Source: a virus. From it: a DNA stretch of 38,103 nt. The translations under genes were made by a program, and so were the position numbers. The stretch spans positions 1-38,103 of IMG/VR virus record IMGVR_UViG_3300046809_000255. The stretch is one strand, 5' to 3'. Numbering within the stretch: the stretch's first letter is position 1; every line of letters starts with the position of its first letter. The notes under the pieces were generated by a model. It saw nothing but the letters and a program-made list of their open reading frames with translations, ran no database searches and was not told where the DNA came from. Below are positions 30,396-36,884 of this stretch, one piece after another.

Positions 30396-30937
30396 TGGCC
30401 GAGCGCAGCGAGATGTACGACTTCGCGAACCGTCGGGACCGCAAGGACCTGGACCTGCTCTCGATCGATGCCCTGATCGGCATCTTCGGCGAGCCAGAGG
30501 TCATCCCCGAATGGGACACGCCCAGGCTCCGCAACTGGCAGCCCGGTGACCCCCGGCCGCTGTTCGCGAACGACGACCCGGCGGTCATGCAGGCCATCGG
30601 CCGGTGCGCCACGGCCCGGGTCTACGGCTCGCTCAGGACCGGCCTGGCACAACTTGGCAGCGTCGTCACGAACGCGCATCCAGCCGAGTGCGGATGGTGC
30701 TCCGACTCCCTCGAGGAGCTGCTCGCGGCGTGTGACTGGGCGACCTTCGAGGGCCGCACCCAGACGGCCGAGTGGCTGACCTGGAAGCAGGAACGCAACG
30801 GTGAGCAGGCCACTTACCAGCGCCGCATGTCGATCGGTATGCGCAGCCAGCGCCACGCCGACTTCTGGTCGCTTCCGTGGCGCGACCGCTCGGAGCGAAT
30901 CCGACAGGCGCAGTACCAGGCGCCGGTGCCGGCATGA
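30395..30937 (+). CDS. Hypothetical early protein after the initiator gene, 180 aa
   Basis: ATG 30395 shares one base with the previous stop. The protein is mixed: LLSIDALIGIFGEPEVIPEW near the start, PRPLFANDDPAVMQAIGRC, a CGWC pair at about 99-102, and a basic, Arg/Gln-rich C-terminus (RRMSIGMRSQRHADFWSLPW). It is placed right after the replication gene, where helicase loaders are often found, but no motif shows this. No ATPase motifs are present. Confidence 0.62.
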   Translation: MAERSEMYDFANRRDRKDLDLLSIDALIGIFGEPEVIPEWDTPRLRNWQPGDPRPLFANDDPAVMQAIGRCATARVYGSLRTGLAQLGSVVTNAHPAECGWCSDSLEELLAACDWATFEGRTQTAEWLTWKQERNGEQATYQRRMSIGMRSQRHADFWSLPWRDRSERIRQAQYQAPVPA

Positions 30938-31290
30938 GCTACGTGATGAAGGGCGACAGGCTGATCGACCCCCGCCCCGCCTCCGACGCGCTGCTGCGGG
31001 AGGCTGCGCAGCTGGTCGTGGACGATGCGTGGTATCGGGAGGGCGAGGAAGTCTCGACGCTGCCGACGCGCAACCTGATCCGACTGCGTGCTGCCCTCGC
31101 CGCCACGCCACCCGCCAGCGCGGAGCGGGATGCGGTGTGGCCGTCACCGGATGACGAGGAAGCAGTCGGACAACTGGCCGACGCTCGGATCGCTGTCTCC
31201 GGCGAGATCAATCCCACCCCGACCGACCTCCGTTGGTGGCTTGATGACAGCCGAGCAATCCTGACCGCCCTCACCGCGCCGTCGCGATGA
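30934..31290 (+). CDS. Hypothetical early protein, 118 aa
   Basis: It starts in an ATGA overlap. The protein is mostly helical and acidic (ALLREAAQLVVDDAWYREGE, LPTRNLIRLRAALAATPP), with a Trp-rich end (TDLRWWLDDSRAILTALTAP). It is coupled to the RusA gene by an ATGA overlap. No family is recognised. Confidence 0.62.
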   Translation: MSYVMKGDRLIDPRPASDALLREAAQLVVDDAWYREGEEVSTLPTRNLIRLRAALAATPPASAERDAVWPSPDDEEAVGQLADARIAVSGEINPTPTDLRWWLDDSRAILTALTAPSR

Positions 31291-31688
31291 GTGACCTCCG
31301 CTCCGTCGAGATCCGCATCGCCGGCCGGCCTCCGACGCCCAACGACCACCGGCACTACCGCGTCGTCGCCCAGGACAACAAGCGCTGGAAGGGCATCGCC
31401 CAGACGGCCGCCTGGCATGCGATGGGCGAGCAGTTCGGGCCACCGATGCGCGCCGCCGACATCGAGGTCGAGTTCATCGTCCCGACCCGGGCCCGGCACG
31501 ACCGCGAGAACCTGATCGCCTCGATCAAGCCGTGCACCGACGGCATCGTGTCGGCGGGCGTCCTGGCGGACGACAGCGACGAGGTCATCAACGACTGGCG
31601 ATTCCCTCGAGCGCGCCACGTCCCCGGGGTGACGGCAACGATCTACCGCATCACCGAGCTCGACGCCGGCCAGGAGCTCGGGCTGTGA
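31287..31688 (+). CDS. rusA: RusA-family Holliday junction resolvase
   Basis: This 133-residue enzyme has the RusA signature: GRPPTPNDHRHYR at the start, then PTRARHDRENLIASIKPCTD and GVLADDSDEVINDW with the acidic residues D72, D85, D95 and D96 and K81. RusA dimers cut four-way junctions with symmetric nicks. In phages they clear branched DNA before packaging. It is translated with the two genes upstream through 4-bp overlaps and closes the replication and recombination module. Confidence 0.9.
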   Translation: MSDLRSVEIRIAGRPPTPNDHRHYRVVAQDNKRWKGIAQTAAWHAMGEQFGPPMRAADIEVEFIVPTRARHDRENLIASIKPCTDGIVSAGVLADDSDEVINDWRFPRARHVPGVTATIYRITELDAGQELGL

Positions 31689-31843
31689 GTGGAACGCGGA
31701 GCCCGTCCAGTCGTGCAACCGGACGGGCTCGACGCGCTTGCCGGCCATCCCCGGGCGCGGGAACCGGAACGCAGATGGTGGCCTCGCCGAATGTACGGAC
31801 CGAGACCCCCGCCGCAAGTAGTCCATTCGGCGGAGCCGCGTGA
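31685..31843 (+). CDS. Possible 52-aa linker ORF before the excisionase gene
   Basis: A frame from GTG 31685 to TGA 31843 is joined by GTGA overlaps to RusA and to the HTH gene. The encoded protein is a low-complexity Ser/Arg/Pro/Ala mixture (SPSSRATGRARRACRPSPG) with no fold visible, and its DNA holds a strong hairpin. The frame may exist to couple translation or may be an untranslated control region; coding is uncertain. Confidence 0.4.
   Translation: MSGTRSPSSRATGRARRACRPSPGAGTGTQMVASPNVRTETPAASSPFGGAA
31699..31730 (+). terminator. 10-bp hairpin upstream of the excisionase and integrase genes
   Basis: GAGCCCGTCC pairs perfectly with GGACGGGCTC around a 12-base loop, just after RusA. There is no T-run. 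It stands between the replication genes and the excision/integration genes, so it may limit read-through into them. Confidence 0.55.
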
Positions 31844-32307
31844 CGGATCCGCTCTCGCCAACCAGCGGCGCGGTTGCCGTGACCGAACTGCTCACGGTCC
31901 CCGAGGTGGCCGAGCTGCTCCGGGTGACGCCGGGGACGGTCCAAGATTGGGTGCAGCACTGCGTGATCCCGCACATCCGCCTCGGTGGGCGCACGGTCCG
32001 TTTTCGGAGGGACTCGATCGATGCCTGGCTCCAAGAGCGTGAAACGCCAGTACGGGACCGGGAGCCTCTACCAACGCCAGTCGGACCAGAGGTGGATCGG
32101 CGTGCTGCGCGGCCCGGGCGGTCGGCAGTACGTGACCGGGCTCGATCGGAGCGACGTGGAACGCCGGCTGCAGGCGTTGGAGAAGTCGTCTACTTCCCGC
32201 CGGCGCCGAAGCGAGCCGGTCAGCGCGTGGCTCCGGCGCTGGTTGACCGACTACGCGCCTCAGCAGCTGCGGCCGCGGACGCTGGACGGGTATCGCGCGA
32301 TGGTTGA
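31840..32307 (+). CDS. Excisionase-like HTH protein with long overlap into the integrase gene
   Basis: Residues 15-70 form a MerR/excisionase-type winged helix (LLTVPEVAELLRVTPGTVQD, IPHIRLGGRTVRFRRDSID, AWLQE), usual for Xis proteins that direct the integrase toward excision. The remaining 85 residues are Arg/Pro/Ala-rich and lie in another frame of the integrase gene, an overlap of 287 bp. Either the tail is real or the stop codon once nearer was lost. Its place immediately before the integrase gene supports Xis function. Confidence 0.78.
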   Translation: MTDPLSPTSGAVAVTELLTVPEVAELLRVTPGTVQDWVQHCVIPHIRLGGRTVRFRRDSIDAWLQERETPVRDREPLPTPVGPEVDRRAARPGRSAVRDRARSERRGTPAAGVGEVVYFPPAPKRAGQRVAPALVDRLRASAAAAADAGRVSRDG

Positions 32308-33136
32308 GATGTGGGTGGCCCCGGCGGTCGGCGCGGTCCCGATCCGTGACCTGCGCGTGGTCGACGTCGAGCGCATGGTCCAGTCGGTCCTCTCGAAGCG
32401 CTCCCCGCAGACCGCTCGGCATGCTCTCAAGGTCCTTCGATCGGCGCTCGCGCAGGCAGTGCGCTCGGAGCTCGTCGATCGCAACGTCGCGGCGCTCGTC
32501 AGGGCGCCGAAGATCGCTCGGCCCGCGCTGGAACCGCTCACGCTCGACGAAGCCCGCCGCTTCCTCGATTTCACTCGCGATCACCCGCGCTACCCGCTAT
32601 ACGCGCTCGCCATCACGACCGGGATGCGCCGCGGCGAGCTGCTCGCCCTCCGCTGGCCGCAGGTGAACCTCGCGAAGGCAACGGTGACCGTCAACGCCAC
32701 TCTCCGCCAAGAGGGACCGCGCCATTTCGCATGGGATGACCCGAAGACCGAGCGCAGCCGTCGAACGCTACCGCTCTCGTCGATCGCCGTCCAGGCGCTG
32801 CGTGAGCAGAAGGCGCGAGCGACCAGCGCGAACGTCGTGTTCGCCCGCCTCGATGGACGCCCCCTGCCACCCGCCGAAGTGACGCGCGAGTTCCAGGCGC
32901 TGCTCAAGGCGGCGGGCCTGCGGCAGGTGCGCTTTCACGACCTCCGACATTCGGCCGCGGCGATCATGCTCGACCGGTCCGGCGGCGACATCAGGCAGGT
33001 GTCAGCGATGCTTGGGCACTCAACGATCGCCACGACGGTCGATGTCTATGGCGGCATGGCTGAGGCTGCAAAGGAGCGCGCAGCGGCCGCGATGGACGAG
33101 GCGTTTCAGCCGAACATGGCTGACAAGGCCCGCTGA
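32021..33136 (+). CDS. int: Tyrosine-family integrase
   Basis: This 371-residue integrase has all catalytic parts: R203 in TTGMRRGELLALRW, K242 in DPKTERSRRTLPL, HDLRH (H306, R309), LGHST (H333) and Y343 in TTVDVYGGM. The N-terminal part (KRQYGTGSLYQRQSDQRWIG) is an AP2-like arm-binding domain, and 60-165 is the SAM-like core-binding domain. It joins phage and host DNA at the tRNA-Leu site whose 3' part lies 8 bases after the stop. ATG 32021 has GGAGGG at good distance. The gene begins inside the excisionase frame. Confidence 0.95.
   Translation: MPGSKSVKRQYGTGSLYQRQSDQRWIGVLRGPGGRQYVTGLDRSDVERRLQALEKSSTSRRRRSEPVSAWLRRWLTDYAPQQLRPRTLDGYRAMVEMWVAPAVGAVPIRDLRVVDVERMVQSVLSKRSPQTARHALKVLRSALAQAVRSELVDRNVAALVRAPKIARPALEPLTLDEARRFLDFTRDHPRYPLYALAITTGMRRGELLALRWPQVNLAKATVTVNATLRQEGPRHFAWDDPKTERSRRTLPLSSIAVQALREQKARATSANVVFARLDGRPLPPAEVTREFQALLKAAGLRQVRFHDLRHSAAAIMLDRSGGDIRQVSAMLGHSTIATTVDVYGGMAEAAKERAAAAMDEAFQPNMADKAR
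33113..33127 (+). repeat. Left copy of 15-bp direct repeat flanking attP
   Basis: AACATGGCTGACAAG at the end of the integrase gene is repeated exactly at 33245-33259. The two copies are 132 bp apart and lie on each side of the tRNA-derived core, as arm-type integrase sites do. Confidence 0.55.
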
Positions 33137-33144
33137 TCGTGCTT

Positions 33145-33210
33145 GACGCAGCGGTCTTAGGAGCTGGTCCTCGAGAGAGGGTCCGGGTTCGAATCCCGGC
33201 TTCCGCACCA
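33145..33210 (+). other. attP: 3' part of a tRNA-Leu(TAG) gene
   Basis: The stretch from GACGC through the loop CTTAGGA, the long variable arm (GTCCTCGAGAGAGG), the T arm (CCGGG-TTCGAAT-CCCGG) and CTTCCGC-ACCA is the 3' two-thirds of a tRNA-Leu. The 5' acceptor strand is absent, so it is not a working gene. Phages with tyrosine integrases carry such tRNA ends in attP so that the host gene is restored upon integration. The host site is expected in a tRNA-Leu(TAG). Confidence 0.85.
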
Positions 33211-33244
33211 CGAATGGCGGTTCGTGGTGGTGTCGAGTGTCGGC

Positions 33245-33259
33245 AACATGGCTGACAAG
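33245..33259 (+). repeat. Right copy of 15-bp direct repeat flanking attP
   Basis: This second exact copy of AACATGGCTGACAAG lies 35 bases after the tRNA CCA. It also forms the start of the next small gene (ATG at 33248), so part of that gene may come from duplication of the integrase 3' end. Confidence 0.55.
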
Positions 33260-33385
33260 ATCGCTGACGGGGGCTGGTGTGCCGGATCCCCTTCCCTGGC
33301 TCGTTGCGCGGGCTGTTACCGCGTCCTGATCCGGGGTGACATTCGGATCTGCGCCCGCTGCGAGTGGCGGGGAGCAAAGCGGTGA
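33248..33385 (+). CDS. Zinc-ribbon mini-protein, 45 aa
   Basis: This frame of 45 codons has two CxxC pairs (RCAGCYRVLI and RICARCEWRG), 15 residues apart from first to third Cys, a complete small zinc ribbon. Its stop is part of a GTGA overlap with the next gene. The first residues (MADK) come from the repeat shared with the integrase end. Function unknown; ribbon proteins of this size often bind DNA or RNA polymerase. Confidence 0.55.
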   Translation: MADKIADGGWCAGSPSLARCAGCYRVLIRGDIRICARCEWRGAKR

Positions 33386-33921
33386 CCGACTGGGTCGCAG
33401 CGTGCATGGATCCCGACGAGTGGGCGTTGTGGGTCGACGCGAATCGCCGGTCGGCGGCTCACCGGATCAGCCGCCCATGCGACGAATGCCCGCTGGGATT
33501 CGCCCTGGAGATGCGGGCGATCAACCGATGCAATGGCGAGCCGTCCGGCGCGCCCGAGCCCGACGAACAGGAGGAGACGATGGACATCGCCCGAGTCTCA
33601 GCGCAGCGCGTCAGCGTCCAGGTTCACGCACCTTGCCCGACTTGCCTCCATCGGGACGTATGCGCGATCAAAGCCGACGTCGATTCCGCCGGCAATGCGG
33701 AGGTCGGACTGCGATCGCTCAGCCCGGCGCTGACGCCGCGGCTCACTGTCGACCTCGATTGCGCGTTCTACCTCCGTGACAAGGCGGCCGGGAAGACGCC
33801 GAAGCCTCAGCAGCGAACCGCCGGGTCGTCCGCTTGGACCGAGGAGCGCAAGGCTAAGTGGCGCGACGATATGGCCGCTCGTCGGGCCGCGAAACGGGCA
33901 GAGCGCGAAGCCGCCGCGTGA
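33382..33921 (+). CDS. Two-part Cys-containing protein with internal start, 179 aa
   Basis: GTG 33382 overlaps the previous stop. Residues 1-60 hold a small phage Cys motif (CDECPLGFALEMRAINRCNG). Residues 67-179 form a second unit with CPTCLHRDVC and a later Cys (LDCAFYLRDK), ending in a basic helical tail (RKAKWRDDMAARRAAKRAER). An ATG at 33580 with AGGAGGAG before it can start the second unit alone. The two units probably were separate genes that became fused. Zinc binding is likely and the function is unknown. Confidence 0.65.
   Translation: MTDWVAACMDPDEWALWVDANRRSAAHRISRPCDECPLGFALEMRAINRCNGEPSGAPEPDEQEETMDIARVSAQRVSVQVHAPCPTCLHRDVCAIKADVDSAGNAEVGLRSLSPALTPRLTVDLDCAFYLRDKAAGKTPKPQQRTAGSSAWTEERKAKWRDDMAARRAAKRAEREAAA
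33571..33582 (+). promoter_or_regulatory. Internal ribosome binding site and ATG in the two-part gene
   Basis: The sequence AGGAGGAGACG precedes ATG 33580, in frame at residue 67. It would give a 113-residue protein that begins exactly at the second Cys unit. The spacing is ideal, and better than that of the full-length start. Confidence 0.6.
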
Positions 33922-34115
33922 TCGATCCTGCCGACCGCAGGGCGATCGCGACACTCCGGGCGTATCTGCGCACGGGCTCGATGAAGGAGGCAGCGCGGGA
34001 CGTTGGAGTGACCGAGAGCACGGCACGTCAGCGGTTGTCCGCGTACTACGAGCGCCACGGCTTCAAGAACGCCGCGCAAGCTGCGTTTGCTCTTGGCCGT
34101 CAGGAGCGCGCATAG
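33918..34115 (+). CDS. LuxR-type HTH protein, 65 aa
   Basis: It starts in a GTGA overlap. The sequence is nearly all helix-turn-helix: AIATLRAYLRTGSMKEAARD, VGVTESTARQRLSAYYERHG and KNAAQAAFALG, close to the LuxR/GerE DNA-binding domain, but without a sensor domain. Such short proteins are often phage regulators of late genes. Its position directly before the late lysis module, with an operator-like palindrome 18 bases after its stop, fits that role. This is inference. Confidence 0.72.
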   Translation: MIDPADRRAIATLRAYLRTGSMKEAARDVGVTESTARQRLSAYYERHGFKNAAQAAFALGRQERA

Positions 34116-34132
34116 CGTTTTTGTGAGCCCAG

Positions 34133-34150
34133 ACAGAACAGCTGTTCTGT
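34133..34150. promoter_or_regulatory. 18-bp perfect palindrome with AGAAC-N4-GTTCT core
   Basis: ACAGAACAG-CTGTTCTGT is a perfect palindrome at the start of the gap before the lysis genes. Its core is the same as that at 23755-23770 and fits the GAAC-N4-GTTC pattern of Gram-positive LexA boxes. It is a likely operator of the late promoter, bound by host LexA or by a phage regulator. Confidence 0.65.
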
Positions 34151-34213
34151 ACGAGGTATCGCCCGCTCTGGCCGACAGCTACGCTCGGGAACCGATGCAC
34201 CACGCGAGCGGCG

Positions 34214-34239
34214 GCTGCCGGAACCTCCTCTCCGGCAGC
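34214..34239 (+). other. Leader hairpin before the lysis module
   Basis: GCTGCCGGA pairs with TCCGGCAGC (9 bp) around an 8-base loop, with further GCGGC/GCCGC pairing outside. It lies between the palindrome and the first lysis gene. The rest of the 34116-34344 gap shows no gene; the late promoter is probably here, but no convincing -35/-10 pair is seen. Confidence 0.5.
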
Positions 34240-34344
34240 ACGAGCCGCCAGGTCACTGGACATGCAGCGTGATGGTTGCTGCCATCGGCCGGGTCACCAG
34301 GCTCATCGGACGTGCGCACAACTGCGTATTGACCCCGGCCGCAG

Positions 34345-34590
34345 ATGACGCCCGAAACGCTCCAGGGCTGGCTCCAGGTCGGCGTCTCCGGGCTGCTGCT
34401 CGCGGCGCTCTTCCTCGGCGGCCGGGGGCTCTGGGTATTCGGCTGGGCCTACTCGTCGATGGTCAAGGCCTACGAGGAACGGCTCGCGGCGCTGGAGAAG
34501 GACCGCGACGAGTGGAAGCACATCGCCATGCACAACCTCCAACTCACCGCGAAGGTCGTGGACGTGGCCGCGAAGGCGGTAGGCGAATGA
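34345..34590 (+). CDS. Single-pass membrane protein of the lysis module, 81 aa
   Basis: One hydrophobic helix (LQVGVSGLLLAALFLGGRGL, 10-29) is followed by a charged coiled coil (VKAYEERLAALEKDRDEWKH) to the end. This type is common beside actinophage lysis genes. It could be a holin-class or spanin-like membrane protein, or an anchoring subunit. The ribosome binding site is weak. Confidence 0.65.
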   Translation: MTPETLQGWLQVGVSGLLLAALFLGGRGLWVFGWAYSSMVKAYEERLAALEKDRDEWKHIAMHNLQLTAKVVDVAAKAVGE

Positions 34591-34591
34591 C

Positions 34592-34777
34592 GTGCGGCTG
34601 CGACGGATGATCGAGTCCTGGTGGAGAGCGGGGAAGACCGTGGAACCGAGCGCGCCCGTCGATCCGGTCGATCCAGAGCTGATCGAGACGCAGCGTCAGC
34701 TCACCGTGCTCGAGCAGCGCATTGACCGGCTGGTGGATGGCTACCGCCGCGCCGGCGAGGCATATCGACGGCGATGA
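34592..34777 (+). CDS. Small coiled-coil protein, 61 aa
   Basis: GTG 34592 is given; ATG 34607 is an alternative start. After a basic Trp-containing start (MIESWWRAGKTVEP) a long heptad helix follows (PELIETQRQLTVLEQRIDRL). It ends in an ATGA overlap with a membrane protein gene. Together with the preceding gene it may form a membrane-peripheral complex in lysis. Function unknown. Confidence 0.55.
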   Translation: MRLRRMIESWWRAGKTVEPSAPVDPVDPELIETQRQLTVLEQRIDRLVDGYRRAGEAYRRR

Positions 34778-35085
34778 CGACGTTCGTATTCCTCTCCCTG
34801 TCGATCCTGGTCGTGCTCGACTGGCTCGCGGTGGGTCTGTTGACCAGGGTGATCCGCCAGGCCCGCAGCGAGGGCTCCGCTATCCCCGCGGCGAACGATC
34901 GTCGGCGTGCGGCCTTCGCCATTGCCGTCGGCTCGTCGTTGATCCTGCTGCTAAGTCTCAACAGCCAGCTCGGGCAGATCATCAAGGGCGACATCCTGAT
35001 CGTGGTGCTGGTCATTGCGATCCTCGTGCCCTCGCTGGCGAACGCGCTGTTCATCGTGGACGTGCTGAGAGGCGTGTACCGATGA
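34774..35085 (+). CDS. Holin-like membrane protein, 103 aa
   Basis: Three hydrophobic helices are seen: LSLSILVVLDWLAVGLL, AAFAIAVGSSLILLLSL and ILIVVLVIAILVPSLANALF. Between the first two is a basic loop with RQARSEG. Size, number of helices and location directly before the cell-wall enzymes fit a holin. Another holin candidate is at 37161. Confidence 0.65.
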   Translation: MTTFVFLSLSILVVLDWLAVGLLTRVIRQARSEGSAIPAANDRRRAAFAIAVGSSLILLLSLNSQLGQIIKGDILIVVLVIAILVPSLANALFIVDVLRGVYR

Positions 35086-35453
35086 GGCGCGCGCGCGCGC
35101 TCGCACTCGCACTCGCCGCCGCTTTCTTGCTGCCGAGCTCGGCCAGCGCGGGCACCTGGAACCACACCGCGATGACGTGGTACGGACCCGGCTACTACGG
35201 CAACCGAACCGCGTGCGGCCAGGTGATGACCCGCAAGCTGATCGGGGTCGCCCATCGCTGGCTGTCGTGCGGCACACGCATCGAGATCCGCTATCACCAC
35301 CACCACCGCATCGTGTCCGTCGTGGACCGTGGGCCCTACGGCGTCGCGGGACTCGACCTCGATGCCACGGCGCGACTGGCGATCCACCTTGCGGGTGGAC
35401 ATACGAATCCCCATTCGATGCGCAACGTGCGCTGGAGGGTTGTTGCACCGTGA
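35082..35453 (+). CDS. RlpA-like double-psi beta-barrel protein with signal peptide
   Basis: Residues 1-23 are a Sec signal peptide (ALALALAAAFLLPSSASA). The mature part has the RlpA/expansin-like pattern: AMTWYGPGYYGNRTACGQ, VAHRWLSCGTRIEIR (H58) and VVDRGPYGV (D82, the acid equated with the catalytic residue in RlpA). Such domains cut or loosen peptidoglycan glycan strands. In a phage the signal peptide means secretion without a holin. It starts in ATGA and ends in GTGA overlap with the GH25 gene, so the two are made together, probably as lysis partners. Confidence 0.82.
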   Translation: MRRARALALALAAAFLLPSSASAGTWNHTAMTWYGPGYYGNRTACGQVMTRKLIGVAHRWLSCGTRIEIRYHHHHRIVSVVDRGPYGVAGLDLDATARLAIHLAGGHTNPHSMRNVRWRVVAP

Positions 35454-36301
35454 CCGCAACCGTCGTCGACGTCAGCGCCTACCAGGGCACGAGCGGCGCG
35501 CCGATCGCCAAGCTGGTCAAGGCTGGCGCGAAGGCGATCATCATGCGTGCGAGCATCGGCACGCAGCCCGACGTCGCCGTGGACGAGAACGCGCAGGCGT
35601 GCATCGCCGCCGGCATCCCCTTCGGCTTCTACCACTTTGCCTACCCGGGACTCGCGGCGCCCGACCAGGCACGAGCGTTCTGGAAGGCGTGCGGCAAGTA
35701 CGTCAAGCCCGACACGGCGCTGGTGTACGACGCCGAACGCGGGCAGGCTGCCGCTCGAGCGGACAGCTTCGCCAAGGAACTGCGCCAGCTCATCGGGGCG
35801 GATCGCCAGCTGACGCTCTACACGTCGTATGGCTACTGGCGCAGCAAGGGCAATCCCGACGCGACCGGTGACTACGACGCGCTGTGGCTGGCGTACTACA
35901 CGGAGCGCGGGCAGAACCTCGACGCCAAGCTCGACACGTCCAGTGTTGACTTCCGGGTTCACGGGCTCGCCGGCTTCCGCCTCGCCGCGATGGTGCAGTT
36001 CGGGCCGCTGCGCATGGACGGGCATGCCTACGACGGAGACCTGTACGCCGGTGACATCGCGACCTGGCGCAAGGTGCTCGGCGATGGTGGCGATCCGCCT
36101 CCGGTCCGTCCTCCCGTCGACGAGCGTCCGCGCTACCGCCTCGGCGCCAACAAGTACCTGGACGCGCTGATCGCCAACGCCAAGCTGCTCGACGTGCCCG
36201 ACCCGGGCAATGGTCCGGCGTGGGAGGTCGGCGTGGGCGATGCGAAGGCCGACGCCATCGACGCGCTCACGCAGCTGCACATCGCGGATCCGTTGCCATG
36301 A
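35450..36301 (+). CDS. GH25 lysozyme (endolysin)
   Basis: The 283-residue endolysin has a glycoside hydrolase 25 domain (1-215): VVDVSAYQG (D7), the catalytic LVYDAERG (D94, E96) and LYTSYGYWRS. It hydrolyses the N-acetylmuramic acid to N-acetylglucosamine bond. The C-terminal 65 residues (RYRLGANKYLDALIANAKLL, KADAIDALTQLHIADPLP) are helical after a Pro-rich hinge and may bind the cell wall. It has no signal peptide, so it would need a holin. GTG start in overlap with the RlpA-like gene. Confidence 0.9.
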   Translation: MTATVVDVSAYQGTSGAPIAKLVKAGAKAIIMRASIGTQPDVAVDENAQACIAAGIPFGFYHFAYPGLAAPDQARAFWKACGKYVKPDTALVYDAERGQAAARADSFAKELRQLIGADRQLTLYTSYGYWRSKGNPDATGDYDALWLAYYTERGQNLDAKLDTSSVDFRVHGLAGFRLAAMVQFGPLRMDGHAYDGDLYAGDIATWRKVLGDGGDPPPVRPPVDERPRYRLGANKYLDALIANAKLLDVPDPGNGPAWEVGVGDAKADAIDALTQLHIADPLP

Positions 36302-36780
36302 AGCCCGGACCGCCGAAGGGCAGCGCCCAGCGGGGCGGCAAGAAGCCGACGTCGCTTCTTGACCGGATCAGGCGGCGTATCAAGCACGAGGGCGATTGCT
36401 GGGTGTGGCAGGGCTCGCTGATGAGGGGCTATGGCCACATTCGGGTCGGGACCAACAAGACGAACGATTGGGTTAAGGCCCACCGCGCGGTTTACGAGCT
36501 CCTCGTTGGCCCGATCCCGGAAGGGTTCTCGATCGACCACTTGTGCCGTAACCGTGCCTGTGTGAATCCTGCCCACCTTGAGCCGGTGACGGTCGCGGAG
36601 AACAACCGCCGCCAAGAGGTCCGGCACGGAGAGGCGCATCCCAAGAGCAAGCTGACGGTTGAGGTCGTGCGTCAGATCAGGGCGTCGTCATTGCCTCATA
36701 CGCACCTTGCCGTTCAGTTCGGTGTCGATCCCAAGACGATCGCTCGCGTCCGAAGTGGCGCGACATGGGCTTCGGCATGA
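36298..36780 (+). CDS. HNH homing-type endonuclease, 160 aa
   Basis: This free-standing HNH protein has the HNH_3 pattern: CWVWQGSLMRGYGHIRVG, HRAVYELLVGPIPEGFSIDH and LCRNRACVNPAHLEPVT, with the ENNRR motif after it. The C-terminal part (SKLTVEVVRQIRASS, AVQFGVDPKTIARVRSG) is a DNA-binding helix-turn-helix of the NUMOD kind. Such genes move between phage genomes and lie within late operons. It interrupts the lysis module yet keeps ATGA overlaps on both sides. Confidence 0.88.
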   Translation: MKPGPPKGSAQRGGKKPTSLLDRIRRRIKHEGDCWVWQGSLMRGYGHIRVGTNKTNDWVKAHRAVYELLVGPIPEGFSIDHLCRNRACVNPAHLEPVTVAENNRRQEVRHGEAHPKSKLTVEVVRQIRASSLPHTHLAVQFGVDPKTIARVRSGATWASA

Positions 36781-36884
36781 CCACATACCGCCCGTCTCGC
36801 CGTGTTGCGCATCGCTCCGCGCTCGCCTTTCTGGATGCCGACCAGCCGGCCGACGGGCGGCGACTACTTGGCGGCATCCGATGA
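36777..36884 (+). CDS. Possible mini-protein, 35 aa
   Basis: This is a 35-codon frame (RPSRRVAHRSALAFLDADQP in the middle) joined by ATGA overlaps to the HNH gene and to the next small gene. The exact fit is the only evidence that it is translated. No family is recognised. Confidence 0.4.
   Translation: MTTYRPSRRVAHRSALAFLDADQPADGRRLLGGIR

Noticed and set aside
34087-34272. 61-codon frame in the gap before the lysis module
   Set aside because: It runs over the palindrome and the leader hairpin, has no ribosome binding site and a composition without fold. Better read as control DNA.
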